A stretch of 64,000 nucleotides of DNA from Gynuella sp. (GCA_028282465.1 JANQHX010000063.1:1-64000); one strand, 5' to 3'. Shown: positions 50,607 through 61,855, counted from the first letter of the stretch. The notes: generated by a model from the sequence alone, not told the origin. A program made the numbers and translations.

Positions 50607-51242
50607 TTAAGCCTCAGTTTTCTTCTTAAATTCGCAAAGGTCTTCGATCAAACAGGAGCCACATTTTGGCTTGCGGGCAACACAGGTGTAGCGGCCATGC
50701 AAAATTAGCCAGTGATGTGCATCAAGCAGAAACTCATCTGGTACAAATTTAATAAGCTTTTGCTCGACTTGATTGACGTTCTTTCCCGGTGCAATGCCTG
50801 TTCGGTTAGACACTCTAAAGATGTGAGTATCCACTGCCATAGTTGGTTGTCGAAACGCGGTATTGAGTACCACATTCGCTGTTTTTCTGCCAACTCCTGG
50901 CAGTGCTTCTAAGTCTTCACGATTATCTGGTACCTGTCCTTGGTGTTTCTCTAAAAGGATACTGCAGGTTTTGATTACGTTCTCAGCCTTGGAGTTATAA
51001 AGCCCGATGGTTTTAATGTATTCTTTTAAGCCATCTATGCCAAGTTCTAGTATTGATTTTGGGGTATTAGCAACAGGGTAGAGTTTACGAGTCGCTTTGT
51101 TTACGCCCACATCAGTAGATTGAGCGGATAGCATTACAGCTATGAGAAGTTCAAAGTTTGAACTAAATTCTAATTCCGTGGTGGGATTTGGATTTGCATC
51201 TCTGAAGCGAGTGAAAATTTCAGTACGTTTGAGTTTATTCAT
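50607..51242 (-). CDS. nth: Endonuclease III
   Basis: A 211-residue base-excision repair glycosylase and AP lyase. The helix-hairpin-helix LPGVGRKTANVVLN is about residues 113-126, containing the catalytic Lys, and the Asp lies in AVDTHIFRVSNRTG. The C-terminal [4Fe-4S] loop reads C-x6-C-x2-C-x5-C (CVARKPKCGSCLIEDLC). The length matches E. coli Nth (211). It often follows the rnf genes, as here, but with a 346-bp gap. Confidence 0.95.
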   Translation of the reverse strand: MNKLKRTEIFTRFRDANPNPTTELEFSSNFELLIAVMLSAQSTDVGVNKATRKLYPVANTPKSILELGIDGLKEYIKTIGLYNSKAENVIKTCSILLEKHQGQVPDNREDLEALPGVGRKTANVVLNTAFRQPTMAVDTHIFRVSNRTGIAPGKNVNQVEQKLIKFVPDEFLLDAHHWLILHGRYTCVARKPKCGSCLIEDLCEFKKKTEA

Positions 51243-51588
51243 TCAAAACTTAAGCAGAGGTTTTTTGCGAGGGTGGGGAACTTTAATCCACAAATCTTAA
51301 ATTGTGAATGTGAAAATAAAAATGCCCACAAAAAACTTTGGTGTAAAGATACTTGTGCGGTTCAGTGAATAGGTTATCTATAGGTGATTTTGTGAATGAA
51401 CAGAGAATAGCAATCTAAGTAATTGATACATCTTGTATGTATTGTTTAAAGGGTTAATAAATAAAATATATTTATTAATTAAACTAAAATTGATTATTAT
51501 AGATTTGAATTTATCAGTGAGAGGTTAATATCATTCTGCCATTTAATGGATATTAACCCACACTCGAAACGACTAAAGAAATTTAGCC
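51243..51588. other. Intergenic region between rnfE and nth
   Basis: 346 bp, very AT-rich, no coding frame I can support. GGTTAATATC (51523-51532) and GATATTAACC (51549-51558) form a perfect 10-base inverted repeat close to the rnfE stop; it is probably a transcription stop or mRNA stem although no T-run is seen. ATACAT/ATGTAT occurs a little further toward nth. The nth promoter must lie here. Confidence 0.5.
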
Positions 51589-52299
51589 TTAAGAAATCGT
51601 TCCAGTAACTCTAACACGTTTAGAGCCAGCTACTACTTTGTCTTTCTTCGCTTCAGCCCTGGTTTTGAAATAGTTATCTATGGCATTTTTGAGTGCGATA
51701 ATCAGCCCCAACGCCACAAATGCGCCTGGTGGTAGGACAGCAAACAAAAAGTTCACATAATTTTCAAATAGAACGATTTCCCAATTTATTGCAATAGAAC
51801 CAAATAGCAATTCCATTCCGCTGAACAATGTCCCTTGCCCAGTAATTTCTCTCATGGCACCTAGCAACACCAATACGGCTGTAAAGCCTACGCCCATCAT
51901 TAGTCCGTCCCACAACGCAGGTACAAGACTTGTTTTCCGAGCAAAGGCCTCGGCTCTGCCTAAAATTGCACAGTTGGTGACAATTAAAGGAATGAAGATC
52001 CCTAGAATTTGATAAAGCTCATAGGTGAATGCCTGCATTAGCAATTCAGCCGCCGTGGTGAAGGAAGCGATAATCATTACAAATGCAGGTAGACGAACCG
52101 CGTCTGAAACATAGTTTCGAATTAACGAGACAGATACGTTCGAGCCGACTAAGACAATGATGGTTGCAATACCGAGGCCCAATGCGTTAACGACACTACC
52201 AGAAACAGCGAGCAATGGGCAAAGGCCAAGCACTTGAACCAGTGCCGCGTTATTGCTCCATAAACCTTCTTTGGTTATTTCACCATATGACTTTGCCAT
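51589..52299 (-). CDS. rnfE: Rnf complex subunit RnfE
   Basis: A 236-residue inner-membrane subunit of the Rnf complex, which moves electrons between ferredoxin and NADH while moving ions across the membrane. It has about six helices; [20 protein letters not shown] at the N-terminus and [16 protein letters not shown] in the middle are NqrD/RnfE landmarks with the conserved Cys at the iron site. It overlaps the rnfG stop by one base. A basic tail ends the protein. Confidence 0.95.
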   Translation of the reverse strand: MAKSYGEITKEGLWSNNAALVQVLGLCPLLAVSGSVVNALGLGIATIIVLVGSNVSVSLIRNYVSDAVRLPAFVMIIASFTTAAELLMQAFTYELYQILGIFIPLIVTNCAILGRAEAFARKTSLVPALWDGLMMGVGFTAVLVLLGAMREITGQGTLFSGMELLFGSIAINWEIVLFENYVNFLFAVLPPGAFVALGLIIALKNAIDNYFKTRAEAKKDKVVAGSKRVRVTGTIS

Positions 52300-52970
52300 T
52301 ATTGCCCTGCCTTTAATGCTTCAGCATTAAGATTGTAAAACTCCAAGGTGTTTTTTACCGCTTTCACGATCGCTCTTGGCGTGATTGTGGCGCCTGTCAT
52401 TTGATCAAACTCACCACCATCTTTTTTGACTAGCCAAGACTCAGGCTCAGGATTGAAAAGTGACTTGCCATCAAACTGATATATCCAGTCTGACTTGCGA
52501 GTTTCAATGCCATCCCCAAGACCCGGTGTTTCTTTATGAGCGGTGACTCGAACACCAGCTAAAGAGCCGTCGCCGTTGATGGCGACTAACAGATTAATTG
52601 CTTCGGTATAGCCTTGAGGCGCTATTGCAGGAAGAATGACTGCGTCTTTAGTGGGAGAGTAGAAGTACTCGAATTCGCTGGATTGCGAAAGCAAATCTAA
52701 TTTTTGCCATTTTTCATCACCAACTGAAATAACCCCAAAGGGTTCAGATAATTCCTCAAGTGCTCCAGGTACCAGTTCGACTAATTGCTTAGCTTGAAAC
52801 AGTTTTTGGTTGAAGACTATTTTGTCCTTGGTACTGAACTGAGTAACCGCAATAACACCAGCGGTCACCACAGCAAAAATGCCAAGCCCTATGGCATTAC
52901 TAAACATACTGGTTAACGTAGTGGGACTTTTTTCTGACACTTCTTCTGTTTCTGGAGAATGTTCGGTCAT
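52299..52970 (-). CDS. rnfG: Rnf complex subunit RnfG
   Basis: A 223-residue membrane-anchored periplasmic flavoprotein. The single helix near residues 25-45 is followed by an FMN-binding domain ending [20 protein letters not shown], where the second Thr of TGAT is the covalent FMN site known in homologues. [20 protein letters not shown] is another family landmark. It overlaps rnfD by four bases. Confidence 0.94.
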   Translation of the reverse strand: MTEHSPETEEVSEKSPTTLTSMFSNAIGLGIFAVVTAGVIAVTQFSTKDKIVFNQKLFQAKQLVELVPGALEELSEPFGVISVGDEKWQKLDLLSQSSEFEYFYSPTKDAVILPAIAPQGYTEAINLLVAINGDGSLAGVRVTAHKETPGLGDGIETRKSDWIYQFDGKSLFNPEPESWLVKKDGGEFDQMTGATITPRAIVKAVKNTLEFYNLNAEALKAGQ

Positions 52971-54019
52971 GCCTTGTCCTCCTTTTTATAGCCGCGTACA
53001 GATTTTTCATGGCCGTAGATTTTAGGCCGACTGTAATGATCAATAAGTGGTGCACAAAAGTTCATTAACAAAACTGCGAACGCGATAGCGTCGGGGTAAT
53101 TTCCAAAAGTTCTTATCACATAGGTGAGTACACCAATGCCTGCGCCATATATCAGCTTGCCTCGATTAGAGGTCGCTGACGAAACAGGATCAGTAGCGAT
53201 GAAGAAAGCCCCAATCATGGTGGCACCACCTAACATATGTAGGTAAACCGGTACTCGAATATCTGCATCCCAGCTGAATAAACCAGACATAATCAGTAAA
53301 GATGCCAGAACCGCAACAGGTGTATGCCAAGTGATAATGCCGCGCCAAATTAAGAACACGCCGCCAATGGCGTAAGCGATGCTTACCCATAACCATCCTG
53401 GCAGCCAACCAGCAAGAAACTCTGATTTCATTGCCAGTTCCGCTTGAGTTTGGACAGCGATATTCAACTTATATACATCTAAAGGTGTTGCCATGGTGTA
53501 ACCATCTACGACCTCAGCAAAACCCAAATACATTTGAAGTGTTTCAAAGAAACCAGGAAGCGAATGGCCGGGCATAACAGAAGGTGCACCCCAGGCTGTA
53601 GTCATTTGCACTGGAAACGAAATCAGTAAAAGTGCATAACCCGCCATGGCTGGATTAAACGGATTATTGCCCAAACCTCCATAAAGGTGCTTAACAAATA
53701 AGATCGAAAAAACTGATCCGACGGCGGCTATCCACCAAGGTGCAAAAGGTGGAAGAGCTAAACCTAATAGCAATGCAGTTAGAAACGCTGAGCCATCTTT
53801 TAAATAAAAAAGGATAGGGCGTTTTCTAATGATCATTACCAGGGTTTCAGTTATCAACGCAAAAATAATGGCAGTGAGCACATTAAATAAATATCCCCAT
53901 CCAAAAAACCAGATAAGGCATGCCAGCCCAGGCAATGTTGCTGCGGAAACAGTAAACATGACTTGGCTAACATTCATCCGGCCTTTTGCGTGGGGCGAGC
54001 TTGCCTGACTTAAGATCAT
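52967..54019 (-). CDS. rnfD: Rnf complex subunit RnfD
   Basis: A 350-residue membrane protein of the NqrB/RnfD family with about nine or ten helices. TMATPLD, in the loop DGYTMATPLDVYKLN, contains the Thr that corresponds to the flavin attachment site. LGNNPFNPAMAGYALLLISFP is a family landmark. It overlaps rnfC by one base. Confidence 0.94.
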   Translation of the reverse strand: MILSQASSPHAKGRMNVSQVMFTVSAATLPGLACLIWFFGWGYLFNVLTAIIFALITETLVMIIRKRPILFYLKDGSAFLTALLLGLALPPFAPWWIAAVGSVFSILFVKHLYGGLGNNPFNPAMAGYALLLISFPVQMTTAWGAPSVMPGHSLPGFFETLQMYLGFAEVVDGYTMATPLDVYKLNIAVQTQAELAMKSEFLAGWLPGWLWVSIAYAIGGVFLIWRGIITWHTPVAVLASLLIMSGLFSWDADIRVPVYLHMLGGATMIGAFFIATDPVSSATSNRGKLIYGAGIGVLTYVIRTFGNYPDAIAFAVLLMNFCAPLIDHYSRPKIYGHEKSVRGYKKEDKA

Positions 54020-56022
54020 CAGGATTGAGTCTCCTTGGAATCTGATTCATTAAAGCTGTCGAGTTGCGCTTTGGCAGCTTCTACTTTTTCTCTTAACTTT
54101 GCCAATGACTTTTCAAGGGCTTCAGCCATGGGATCGTTATTCTCATTCGCTTCAACGAATTTGGCTTGAGTCTTTTCTAGCTTGGCTTGTGCCGCTTTAA
54201 GTTTGGCTTCTAATTGTTCTTTGGTTAATACCACTTTTGCCGGTTCCGCCTTATCTGGCGGCTCTTGGAAATTATCCAGTTGTTCTTTAGCTAAAAGGGC
54301 TTTTTCTTTTAACTTGGCCAGTGATTTTTCCAGTGCCACTGCCATGGGATCATCATTTTCCTTGGCGTCATTTAAGCGGGCTTCTGCTTTCTCTGCTTTT
54401 GCCACTGCATTTTGCCATTTTGCTTCGAGTTGCTCTTTAGTTAAGGCTGGCGCATTAGACGTAGAGGCTGAATCCGTGACGGCTTTTTTTGCCTTAGCGC
54501 GAGCAATGGCTTCTTTTACTGAATCAGAAATTTCAGGTTTAGCAGACCCTTCAGCTCCTGACTTCGCCGCTTTGGCTTTCGCAGCTGCCTCTGCTCTTGC
54601 TTTTCGTTTAGCTTCTTTTTCTGCGGCTTCTTGGGCAAGACGTTCTTGACGAGCTTCAAAACGAATTCGAGCATTGTCTGATTTTTCATGCTCGGCTTGT
54701 TCTTTTCGAATTTCACCTTTGGCAAAACGATAGTACTGAACCAAGGGTATTTGGCTTGGGCAAACATAGGCACAGGCACCACACTCAATGCAATCACTGA
54801 GACTATTCAGTTCCAGTTGTTCCCAGTTTTTCGATTTTGAATACCAATACAGTTGCTGGGGCAACAGGTCTGCCGGACAAACTTGTTCGCAAATACCACA
54901 GCGAATACAAGCATTAAAAAGATTGCCAGGAGGCAATTCTTTTTTTGTAGGTGCCAGAATGCAGTTAGTGGTTTTTATTACAGGTAAGTTCGCATCTGGA
55001 AGGGTAAAGCCCATCATTGGGCCACCCATGATAAGGCGATCCAATTTTTTCTGATTGACTTTAACCTGTTGAAGTAAATTAGAAATGGGCGTTCCCAAGC
55101 GGACATCTAAATTGCATTGAGTTCCAAGGGCTTCTCCGGTCAAAGTTACGACTCGACTGACTAGAGGTTTTCCCTCTAAAACTGCTTCTGCCACTGCGGC
55201 AACGGTACCCACGTTTTGACAGACTATGCCCAAAGAAGACGGTAAGCCTCCGGCGGGAACTTGCTTGCCTGTCAAAATTTGAATGAGTTGTTTTTCACCA
55301 CCAGATGGGTATTTGGTAGGAATGACTCTAACCGAAATGGTTTGTTCGCCGGAGTCTGCCACCGCTTTTTGTATAGCAGCAATGGCTTCGGGCTTGTTAT
55401 CCTCAATACCAATTAATACTTCTTTAGCATTCAAGATCTTTTGGGCGATTCGTGTGCCATCAATAACTTGCTTAGCTCTCTCTCGCATAAGCATGTCATC
55501 AGCCGTAATGTAGGGTTCACACTCAGCACCATTTATAATAAGTGTTTCTATGGTGTCTTTGGTTAGATATTTAATATTGGTAGGAAAACCAGCGCCACCT
55601 AAGCCTGCTAAACCGGCTTCTTTAATTCGATTGATAAGCGCTTCGTCTGACGAATTTAAGTCGAGTGCAGGCAAAAGCTCCCACTCATCTTCACCTTGGT
55701 TTTCAATTTTGATGCACAAGGATGTTAGGCCAGAGGCATGAGGCACCTGATACTCAGCTATCTCTGTGACGATACCTGTAATGCTGGCGTGCGTGGGTGC
55801 AGACACAAACCCATCCGCTTGGGCAATGACTTGACCCGTTTTCACTTTGTCGCCGACTTTAACAATGGGTTTTGCAGGTGAGCCTAGATGTTGGTTCAGA
55901 GGCACCACAACGAACTCTGGTGAATTGGCGACAGCAATTGGTTGACCGGTCGATTGATGCTTATTTTCTTCCGGATGCACACCACCATCAAAGTCCCAGA
56001 TTTTAATGGTTTGAGCTGTCAC
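54019..56022 (-). CDS. rnfC: Rnf complex subunit RnfC with repeated Lys/Ala-rich tail
   Basis: A 667-residue subunit with an NADH/FMN-binding part ([17 protein letters not shown]; then [13 protein letters not shown]) and two [4Fe-4S] motifs [11 protein letters not shown] and [11 protein letters not shown] near residues 370 and 410. Beyond about 440 comes a charged coiled-coil tail. Its two last units ([20 protein letters not shown] and [20 protein letters not shown], each followed by [13 protein letters not shown]) are tandem duplicates. Tails of this kind vary in length among gammaproteobacteria. The ATG overlaps rnfB by four bases. Confidence 0.94.
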   Translation of the reverse strand: MTAQTIKIWDFDGGVHPEENKHQSTGQPIAVANSPEFVVVPLNQHLGSPAKPIVKVGDKVKTGQVIAQADGFVSAPTHASITGIVTEIAEYQVPHASGLTSLCIKIENQGEDEWELLPALDLNSSDEALINRIKEAGLAGLGGAGFPTNIKYLTKDTIETLIINGAECEPYITADDMLMRERAKQVIDGTRIAQKILNAKEVLIGIEDNKPEAIAAIQKAVADSGEQTISVRVIPTKYPSGGEKQLIQILTGKQVPAGGLPSSLGIVCQNVGTVAAVAEAVLEGKPLVSRVVTLTGEALGTQCNLDVRLGTPISNLLQQVKVNQKKLDRLIMGGPMMGFTLPDANLPVIKTTNCILAPTKKELPPGNLFNACIRCGICEQVCPADLLPQQLYWYSKSKNWEQLELNSLSDCIECGACAYVCPSQIPLVQYYRFAKGEIRKEQAEHEKSDNARIRFEARQERLAQEAAEKEAKRKARAEAAAKAKAAKSGAEGSAKPEISDSVKEAIARAKAKKAVTDSASTSNAPALTKEQLEAKWQNAVAKAEKAEARLNDAKENDDPMAVALEKSLAKLKEKALLAKEQLDNFQEPPDKAEPAKVVLTKEQLEAKLKAAQAKLEKTQAKFVEANENNDPMAEALEKSLAKLREKVEAAKAQLDSFNESDSKETQS

Positions 56023-56660
56023 GCGGCTTTGTCTCCTTCATCAGAGTCTTTTTCAGTTTTAGAATCGTTGACAGACTCGGCAGTTATTCTGCCTTTATCT
56101 GTGGCAATTAATTGATAACCGTCGTTGGGTTTTTCCCAATGCCAGGTTTGTAATGTGTCTTCAACCGGTACCATGTCGATACAATCTACCGGGCAAGGTT
56201 CTACACATAAATCGCACCCAGTACATTCCGATTCGATAACGGTGTGCATCTGTTTAGCAGCGCCTAAGATTGCATCTATGGGACAAGCTTGAATACATTT
56301 TGTGCAGCCAATGCATTCATCTTCTCTGATGACGGCCACAGAAGTGGGCTTTTCAACTCCATGTTCGGCGGCAAGTGGTAGAGGTTCCACGTCCAACAAA
56401 TCAGCTAAAGCTTGAATAGTGGACTCACCACCAGGAGGACACTGATTGATCGGATCAGTACCATTAGCAATCGCTTCTGCGTAAGGTCTGCACCCTGGAT
56501 GACCACATTGACCACATTGTGTTTGGGGTAGAATGCCATCAATTTGGTCAACGATTGGATTGCCTTCGGGCTTAAAACGAATATCGGCAAAGCCAAGCAA
56601 TGCCCCAAAAGCCAATGCAAGAACAAATAAAACAGCAATAGCAATAATAACCGTGGTCAT
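56019..56660 (-). CDS. rnfB: Rnf complex subunit RnfB
   Basis: A 213-residue ferredoxin-like subunit. An N-terminal helix ([19 protein letters not shown]) is followed by a [4Fe-4S] domain ([19 protein letters not shown], with CPPGG) and two ferredoxin clusters ([24 protein letters not shown]). It passes electrons from ferredoxin to the rest of Rnf. The ATG at 56660 follows AGGAG and the rnfA stop closely; a longer frame overlaps rnfA and is less likely. Confidence 0.95.
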   Translation of the reverse strand: MTTVIIAIAVLFVLALAFGALLGFADIRFKPEGNPIVDQIDGILPQTQCGQCGHPGCRPYAEAIANGTDPINQCPPGGESTIQALADLLDVEPLPLAAEHGVEKPTSVAVIREDECIGCTKCIQACPIDAILGAAKQMHTVIESECTGCDLCVEPCPVDCIDMVPVEDTLQTWHWEKPNDGYQLIATDKGRITAESVNDSKTEKDSDEGDKAA

Positions 56661-56661
56661 T

Positions 56662-57243
56662 TTAGGCTCCTGTGAGTCCAGCAAAACCCATAAAGGCGAG
56701 AGACATTAATCCAGCTGTGATTAGACCGATTGCCGACCCTTTGAATGGTGATGGAACATCTGCAACATTAATTCGTTCACGCATGGCCGAGAATAAAATC
56801 ATTACTAGGGAAAATCCTACGGCGGCGCCAAAACCATAGATCAAAGAATCGAAAAAGCCGTTTTCTTTCTTAATGTTTAGTAAAGCAACACCTAAGACCG
56901 CACAATTTGTAGTAATAAGAGGTAAGAAAATACCCAGCACGCGATAAAGTAGTGGGCTGGATTTTCGGATAACCATTTCAGTAAATTGCACAACCACTGC
57001 AATAACCAAAATAAAAGAAATAGTGCGCAGGTACTCCAAGCCAAGTGGGGCAAGCAGTAAATTAAATACTAAGTAGGAGCAAACCGATGACAGTGTAAGC
57101 ACAAAGGTCGTGGCTAGAGACATACCCACAGCTGTTTCCAGTTTGTTGGAAACACCCATGAACGGGCACAACCCCAAGAATTGCACCAGTACAAAGTTGT
57201 TAACCAACACGGTACCCACGAACATTAATAAATAATCGGTCAT
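56662..57243 (-). CDS. rnfA: Rnf complex subunit RnfA
   Basis: A 193-residue membrane subunit with six helices, closely related to RnfE and NqrE. It begins [20 protein letters not shown] and contains [17 protein letters not shown] and [16 protein letters not shown], in each of which a Cys ligates the buried [2Fe-2S] cluster. It is the first gene of the operon rnfABCDGE; rnfH is absent from the cluster. Confidence 0.96.
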   Translation of the reverse strand: MTDYLLMFVGTVLVNNFVLVQFLGLCPFMGVSNKLETAVGMSLATTFVLTLSSVCSYLVFNLLLAPLGLEYLRTISFILVIAVVVQFTEMVIRKSSPLLYRVLGIFLPLITTNCAVLGVALLNIKKENGFFDSLIYGFGAAVGFSLVMILFSAMRERINVADVPSPFKGSAIGLITAGLMSLAFMGFAGLTGA

Positions 57244-57505
57244 TCAAATTCCTCAGTACGGACGCACCAAACCCGAGTGTTTTAAGGAGCGCTATTATCC
57301 TCATCGGGCATATGCCGCACAAGGTGGGTATGCAACGATATTTAGTACATTTTCTTATAACGATAACGAGCGGCGATATAGTTAAGCCTTCATGACCAGC
57401 CCAATAGGATTGTGTTTGAATGATCTCTACAGAATCCAAACCAAAGTTATTATGACAAGTGGGATCGGGTCTAGTTTGGAAAAAAGGATATTAAAAAATG
57501 GCAGA

Positions 57506-59320
57506 TTAACTTGTGAGTTCAGTATCAGCCGATTGTGACACATGCGGTTTTCTTCTCTTCGAGATGAAAAGCTGAGATTCCTTAGATTTTTTTGCCTCTT
57601 TTTTAGCCTGGGCAGCCAGGTTGGACACATCATGTGACGATCGACAATGGTCAGTGTCTGGATTTACAACGCCTGCGGATACTGACACAAAACCAAAAAA
57701 CTCCTTCTCTCCCTTACGGTTTTCGGCATAAATACCAGAGTTATTAAGATCCTCAAAAGAATAGAGTTTGAGAACCGAGGAATTAAATTGTTCCAGAATT
57801 TTCTTGCTCTTCATTTGCCAATCGTTGCTGGTGAAAATAACAACAAAGTCATCTCCTCCAATATGGCCTACGATGTCTTTTTCTGAATCAGTGTTCGACT
57901 TCAAAATGTTAGCCAGAGTAATAATGACCTCATCCCCGGCGGAATAACCATATACATCATTAAAAGGTTTGAAGTTGTTTATGTCGAAATAGGCAACCCA
58001 AAAGCTTTCTTTGGCCAGTAGTTTTCGATTGATAGATTCGTCCAGAGGGACATTACCAGGAAGAAGGGTTAATGGATTCGCATACCTGGCGGTGGATATT
58101 TCTAATTCAGTGATGCGTTTTAACAGGGTTCTTACTTTACCCATACCGGCGTATTGGCCTTGTCTGGTAATCACAAAGTCTTTGCTCAGATCTTGGTCTG
58201 GATCATTTGTGACTTTTTTGCTCACCTGTTCTATAGATTCAAAGGTTTCTACCGCGACAAAACTTGAGCACATAAACTCCTTTATGGGTTTACGACCGTG
58301 CAGATCTCTAAAGTAGCGCCCACTGAACAAATCCTGAATTTCTTTGCGAGTGACAATTCCAATGGGGTTGCCTCTTTCAGTCACCGGGATGGTCGCTAGT
58401 AATGTATCTTTATGGAATAGGTCTGCCACATTTTCAGTAGACATTGATGGCGAAATCGGAGTGACCGGGCTAATCATACTCTCAGCATCGGATCTTTGAT
58501 TCTGGGCTGGATTATCTGCGACTGATTTGTCCGCTTGTAAAAACCCAGGTAGGAATTTATCTGGTATTTCGCTTATGGGTGCTGCGACCGTGCCTTGAAT
58601 CGCTTTTACGCCACAATTTTCGAGTACATTTAATTCGTTTTGTGTCTCTATGCCCGTAGCTATTACTTTGCAGTTTATGGTCTCAGCTAGGGCTGTAATA
58701 GACTGAACCGCGGCTTTCTTACTGAAGCTTCTTTCAATGCCCTCTACTGATATTTTGGAGAGCTTTACGAATTCTGGTTGTGATCCTACCCAGGTTCCTA
58801 AACGACCCATTGCGGATCCAGACCAGTGGGTGCAAATACTTAAATTCGTTGCTTTAATTGAGTCTATAGCGGGTCTAATTTTTTGGTAACCACCAAATTC
58901 GTAGGGATTAGGAAACTGCAAAACCACTGATTCACTATTAATATCAGTGCGGTTAATTAAGTCTGAAAAAACGTCAAAAATAGATTCGAAATTTAATAAT
59001 GTTTGACTGTGAATATTTAGAAATAACAATCCAGACAGCTGCATGTCTAAATACGCCACAAAAGATGAATACCAATAAGACAGTTCAAGTTGCAGTTGCA
59101 AACCTTGGTTAATGGCTGCTTTTGTTAAAATATCGGGATCGAAATAAATGCTATTTTCAGGGCCTCGCAAAAAAGATTCATAACCGATTATCTGGCCTGG
59201 GTTTATTCCAAATATGGGTTGAAAGTGCGGGGTAAATTCCCGATCAGAGATAACCTGACTAAGATCATGATGCATTTCGTCAGACATTTTAGAGCTCGAC
59301 ACCATATCCAAAATATTCAA
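57506..59320 (-). CDS. EAL-CBS-GGDEF protein with degenerate EAL domain
   Basis: A 604-residue cytosolic cyclic-di-GMP-type protein without a membrane anchor. The EAL domain (about 25-265) is degenerate: EAL is ESF, the Glu of the ExxE/LEITE region is missing (VVLQFPNPYEF), DDFG is THWSG, and EGVE is TGIE. Phosphodiesterase activity is not expected. Two CBS-type segments follow (about 290-400), then a GGDEF domain with motif GGDDF at 488-492 and an I-site reading SEKD, lacking the Arg of RxxD. AYFDINNFKPFNDVYGYSAGD is intact, so weak cyclase activity is possible. The EAL part may act as a c-di-GMP or protein receptor. Confidence 0.88.
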   Translation of the reverse strand: MNILDMVSSSKMSDEMHHDLSQVISDREFTPHFQPIFGINPGQIIGYESFLRGPENSIYFDPDILTKAAINQGLQLQLELSYWYSSFVAYLDMQLSGLLFLNIHSQTLLNFESIFDVFSDLINRTDINSESVVLQFPNPYEFGGYQKIRPAIDSIKATNLSICTHWSGSAMGRLGTWVGSQPEFVKLSKISVEGIERSFSKKAAVQSITALAETINCKVIATGIETQNELNVLENCGVKAIQGTVAAPISEIPDKFLPGFLQADKSVADNPAQNQRSDAESMISPVTPISPSMSTENVADLFHKDTLLATIPVTERGNPIGIVTRKEIQDLFSGRYFRDLHGRKPIKEFMCSSFVAVETFESIEQVSKKVTNDPDQDLSKDFVITRQGQYAGMGKVRTLLKRITELEISTARYANPLTLLPGNVPLDESINRKLLAKESFWVAYFDINNFKPFNDVYGYSAGDEVIITLANILKSNTDSEKDIVGHIGGDDFVVIFTSNDWQMKSKKILEQFNSSVLKLYSFEDLNNSGIYAENRKGEKEFFGFVSVSAGVVNPDTDHCRSSHDVSNLAAQAKKEAKKSKESQLFISKRRKPHVSQSADTELTS

Positions 59321-59550
59321 AAAACAAGTCTTAAGCCTTTAATAAACACTCTAGCATTCAAAATTACGATTAAATAAGTGAACGCTAAATTATATTTTAT
59401 GGTAACGGTTATTTGTAAAGGAAATATTTAGTGATATACGACAATTTAGGTCAACTTTTAGATTGATTTGTCCAAATTGTTGTTTTAGTGAGCAGTTAAG
59501 TCGATTGTGGTGAGATTCAAGCGCGCCGCTATTTGAAAACTTAGTTAGAA

Positions 59551-59586
59551 AAACTCAAAAAGCTGCGCCTAATGGACACAGCTTTT
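59551..59586 (-). terminator. Terminator of metG
   Basis: AAAAGCTG (59558-59565) pairs with CAGCTTTT (59579-59586). On the minus strand TGAGTTTTT follows. It lies 46 bases beyond the metG stop. The rest of the 311-base gap to the EAL-CBS-GGDEF gene is AT-rich and holds no gene I can support; it must carry that gene's promoter. Confidence 0.65.
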
Positions 59587-59631
59587 AGTAAATAAACAGT
59601 ATTGCAAATGAGGTGAACGGGCTATTTCAAA

Positions 59632-61686
59632 TTAAGAGACTTTCATTCCCGGCTGACATTCTTCATGAGCTTCAAGAATCCAGAATTCTTTCTCACCAGC
59701 GGCCAGTACCATGCCTTGGCTCATTCCAAATTTCATTTTCCTTGGGGCTAGGTTGGCAACGAGGACCAGATTCTTACCCACTAGTTCCTCAGGTTGGTAT
59801 TTACTTTTGATACCCGAGAAAACATGGCGTTCGCCAATTTCTTCACCCACATCCAATGTCAGAGATAACAATTTGTCTGCGCCTTCAACATGGTCGGCTT
59901 TAATAACCTTGGCAACCCGAAGGTCAACTTTAACGAAATCGTCAAAAGTAATTTCGTTTGAGTCAGCTTCAGCTTTATTGCTCTGCTTTTTCTTAGTGAC
60001 TTCTTTGGTCGTACTACTTGCACTAGTGAGAGCAGCTTCAGCTTCGGCGGCTGCCTTGGTGGCTTCAACCATTTTTTCCACGGTGTCTTTCTCGATACGT
60101 GTCATCAATGGTTTAAATTTATTGATGCTGTGGCCAGTCAATGGAATCGTTGAAGCATCCCAATCTAAGTTATCTAGATTCATAAAGGCTTGAGCTTTTT
60201 GAGCCATATTGGGAACCACAGGTGCCAAGTAAGTAATAATTACTCTGAACAGGTTGATGCCCATGGAGCAGATGTTTAGAACCTCTTGCTCTGTACCTTC
60301 TTGTTTGCTTAATGACCAAGGGGCTTTTTCTTGGATGTATTCGTTTGCTTTGTCTGCCAAAGCCATAATTTGGCGCAGGGCCTTAGCGTATTCTCGATTT
60401 TCATAGAGTTGCGCAATCACGGCACCTGCTTCGGTGAAATGGGCATACAGTTCTGGTTCTGAAACGGTCTCGGAAAGTATTCCGCCAGACTTTTTCACAA
60501 AGCCTGCACAACGGCTTGCGATGTTCACTACTTTGTTGACGAGATCGGTATTCACCTTTTGAACAAAATCTTCAAGATTCAAATCCAAATCTTCAACACC
60601 ATTGCCTAGTTTTGCAGCGTAATAATAGCGAAGATATTCTGGGTTAAGGTACTCAAGATAAGTTCTAGCCATAATGAACGTACCGCGGCTCTTAGACATT
60701 TTTTCGCCATTCACAGTGACATATCCATGCGCCCATACTCCATCTGGCTTGCGGAAGCCTGAAGTTTCTAACATCACAGGCCAAAATAAGGCGTGGAAAG
60801 CAATGATGTCTTTTCCGATATTGTGATAAAGCTCTGTGTTTGCGCCTTCTTTCCAGTATTCATCGAACTCCAGACCCTCAGTTCGGTCGCACAGGTTTTT
60901 AAACGAAGCCATGTAACCTACTGGCGCGTCTAGCCAGACATAGAAGTATTTGCCTGGAGCATCGGGAATTTCAAAACCGAAGTAAGGAGCATCCCTGGAT
61001 ATATCCCAATCTTGCAGACCATTGTCTAACCATTCCGCTAGTTTGTTCGCGACGGCTTCATTTAGGGTGCCCGAACGGGTCCATTTTTGGAGCATGTCTG
61101 TGTAATCAGAAACCGATAGAAAATAATGTTCCGATTCTTTTTCAATTGGGGTCGCACCAGAAATAACGGATTTCGGATTGATTAAGTCTGTCGGCGAATA
61201 AGTGCTTGAGCAAACTTCGCAATTGTCGCCATATTGATCTTCAGCACCACATTTAGGGCAGGTGCCTTTGATGTAACGATCAGCTAAAAACATCTCTTTT
61301 TCCGGGTCATAAGCCTGACTAATGCTCTTAGTCTTGATTACTCCTTTGGCTTTACACTCTTTGTAGATGAACTCAGATAATGCTCGGTTTTCATCAGAAT
61401 GAGTCGAGTAATAGTTGTCATACTTAACCAAGAAATCTTCGAAGTCTTTGCGATGTTCGGCATTGGTTTTGTCAATCAATTGCTCGGGTGTGATGCCTTC
61501 TCTTTCAGCACGCAGCATGATTGCGGTGCCATGGGTATCATCGGCACAAACAGCAATACAGTGGTTGCCTCGCTGATTCTGAAAACGAGCCCAGATGTCA
61601 GTTTGAATGTGCTCCAGCATATGGCCTAAATGAATAGGGCCGTTGGCGTAGGGAAGGGCGCTGGTCAAAAGAATCTTTCTGCTCAT
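59632..61686 (-). CDS. metG: Methionyl-tRNA synthetase
   Basis: A 684-residue class I synthetase. HIGH motif as GPIHLGHM near residue 15, a zinc domain [18 protein letters not shown], the KMSKS motif as KMSKSRG, then the anticodon domain. A C-terminal Trbp111-like tRNA-binding domain (about 585-684: [40 protein letters not shown]) is attached. The ATG at 61686 gives [20 protein letters not shown], as in E. coli MetG. Divergent from mrp, a classic gammaproteobacterial arrangement. Confidence 0.97.
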   Translation of the reverse strand: MSRKILLTSALPYANGPIHLGHMLEHIQTDIWARFQNQRGNHCIAVCADDTHGTAIMLRAEREGITPEQLIDKTNAEHRKDFEDFLVKYDNYYSTHSDENRALSEFIYKECKAKGVIKTKSISQAYDPEKEMFLADRYIKGTCPKCGAEDQYGDNCEVCSSTYSPTDLINPKSVISGATPIEKESEHYFLSVSDYTDMLQKWTRSGTLNEAVANKLAEWLDNGLQDWDISRDAPYFGFEIPDAPGKYFYVWLDAPVGYMASFKNLCDRTEGLEFDEYWKEGANTELYHNIGKDIIAFHALFWPVMLETSGFRKPDGVWAHGYVTVNGEKMSKSRGTFIMARTYLEYLNPEYLRYYYAAKLGNGVEDLDLNLEDFVQKVNTDLVNKVVNIASRCAGFVKKSGGILSETVSEPELYAHFTEAGAVIAQLYENREYAKALRQIMALADKANEYIQEKAPWSLSKQEGTEQEVLNICSMGINLFRVIITYLAPVVPNMAQKAQAFMNLDNLDWDASTIPLTGHSINKFKPLMTRIEKDTVEKMVEATKAAAEAEAALTSASSTTKEVTKKKQSNKAEADSNEITFDDFVKVDLRVAKVIKADHVEGADKLLSLTLDVGEEIGERHVFSGIKSKYQPEELVGKNLVLVANLAPRKMKFGMSQGMVLAAGEKEFWILEAHEECQPGMKVS

Positions 61687-61855
61687 GGCTGACAGTCTGT
61701 CCTCAATAGAATTCGGGGTAACCAATAAAGGGGCGCAATAGTACCTCAGCGGTTTGTGATCACCAAGAATTGCAGACTGAGATTAACCTCAATGATTGAA
61801 ATTTCTGATTTGCCACCCATGTAAACCCCATTCGTTTTACATATCTGGAACCAAA

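Noticed and set aside
54182-54649. Plus-strand open frame of 155 codons, Ser/Ala/Phe-rich, opposite rnfC
   Set aside because: It is antisense to the low-complexity Lys/Ala-rich tail of rnfC, which produces long stop-free frames; composition and lack of a ribosome site argue against a gene.
57244-57505. Possible extra gene or rnf-linked small frame between rnfA and the EAL-CBS-GGDEF gene
   Set aside because: Short open frames there overlap each other, lack ribosome sites and show no conserved pattern; the region more likely holds the rnf promoter.
59711-60193. Plus-strand open frame of 160 codons opposite metG
   Set aside because: Antisense shadow of the C-terminal domain of metG, Ser/Leu-rich without recognised motifs.
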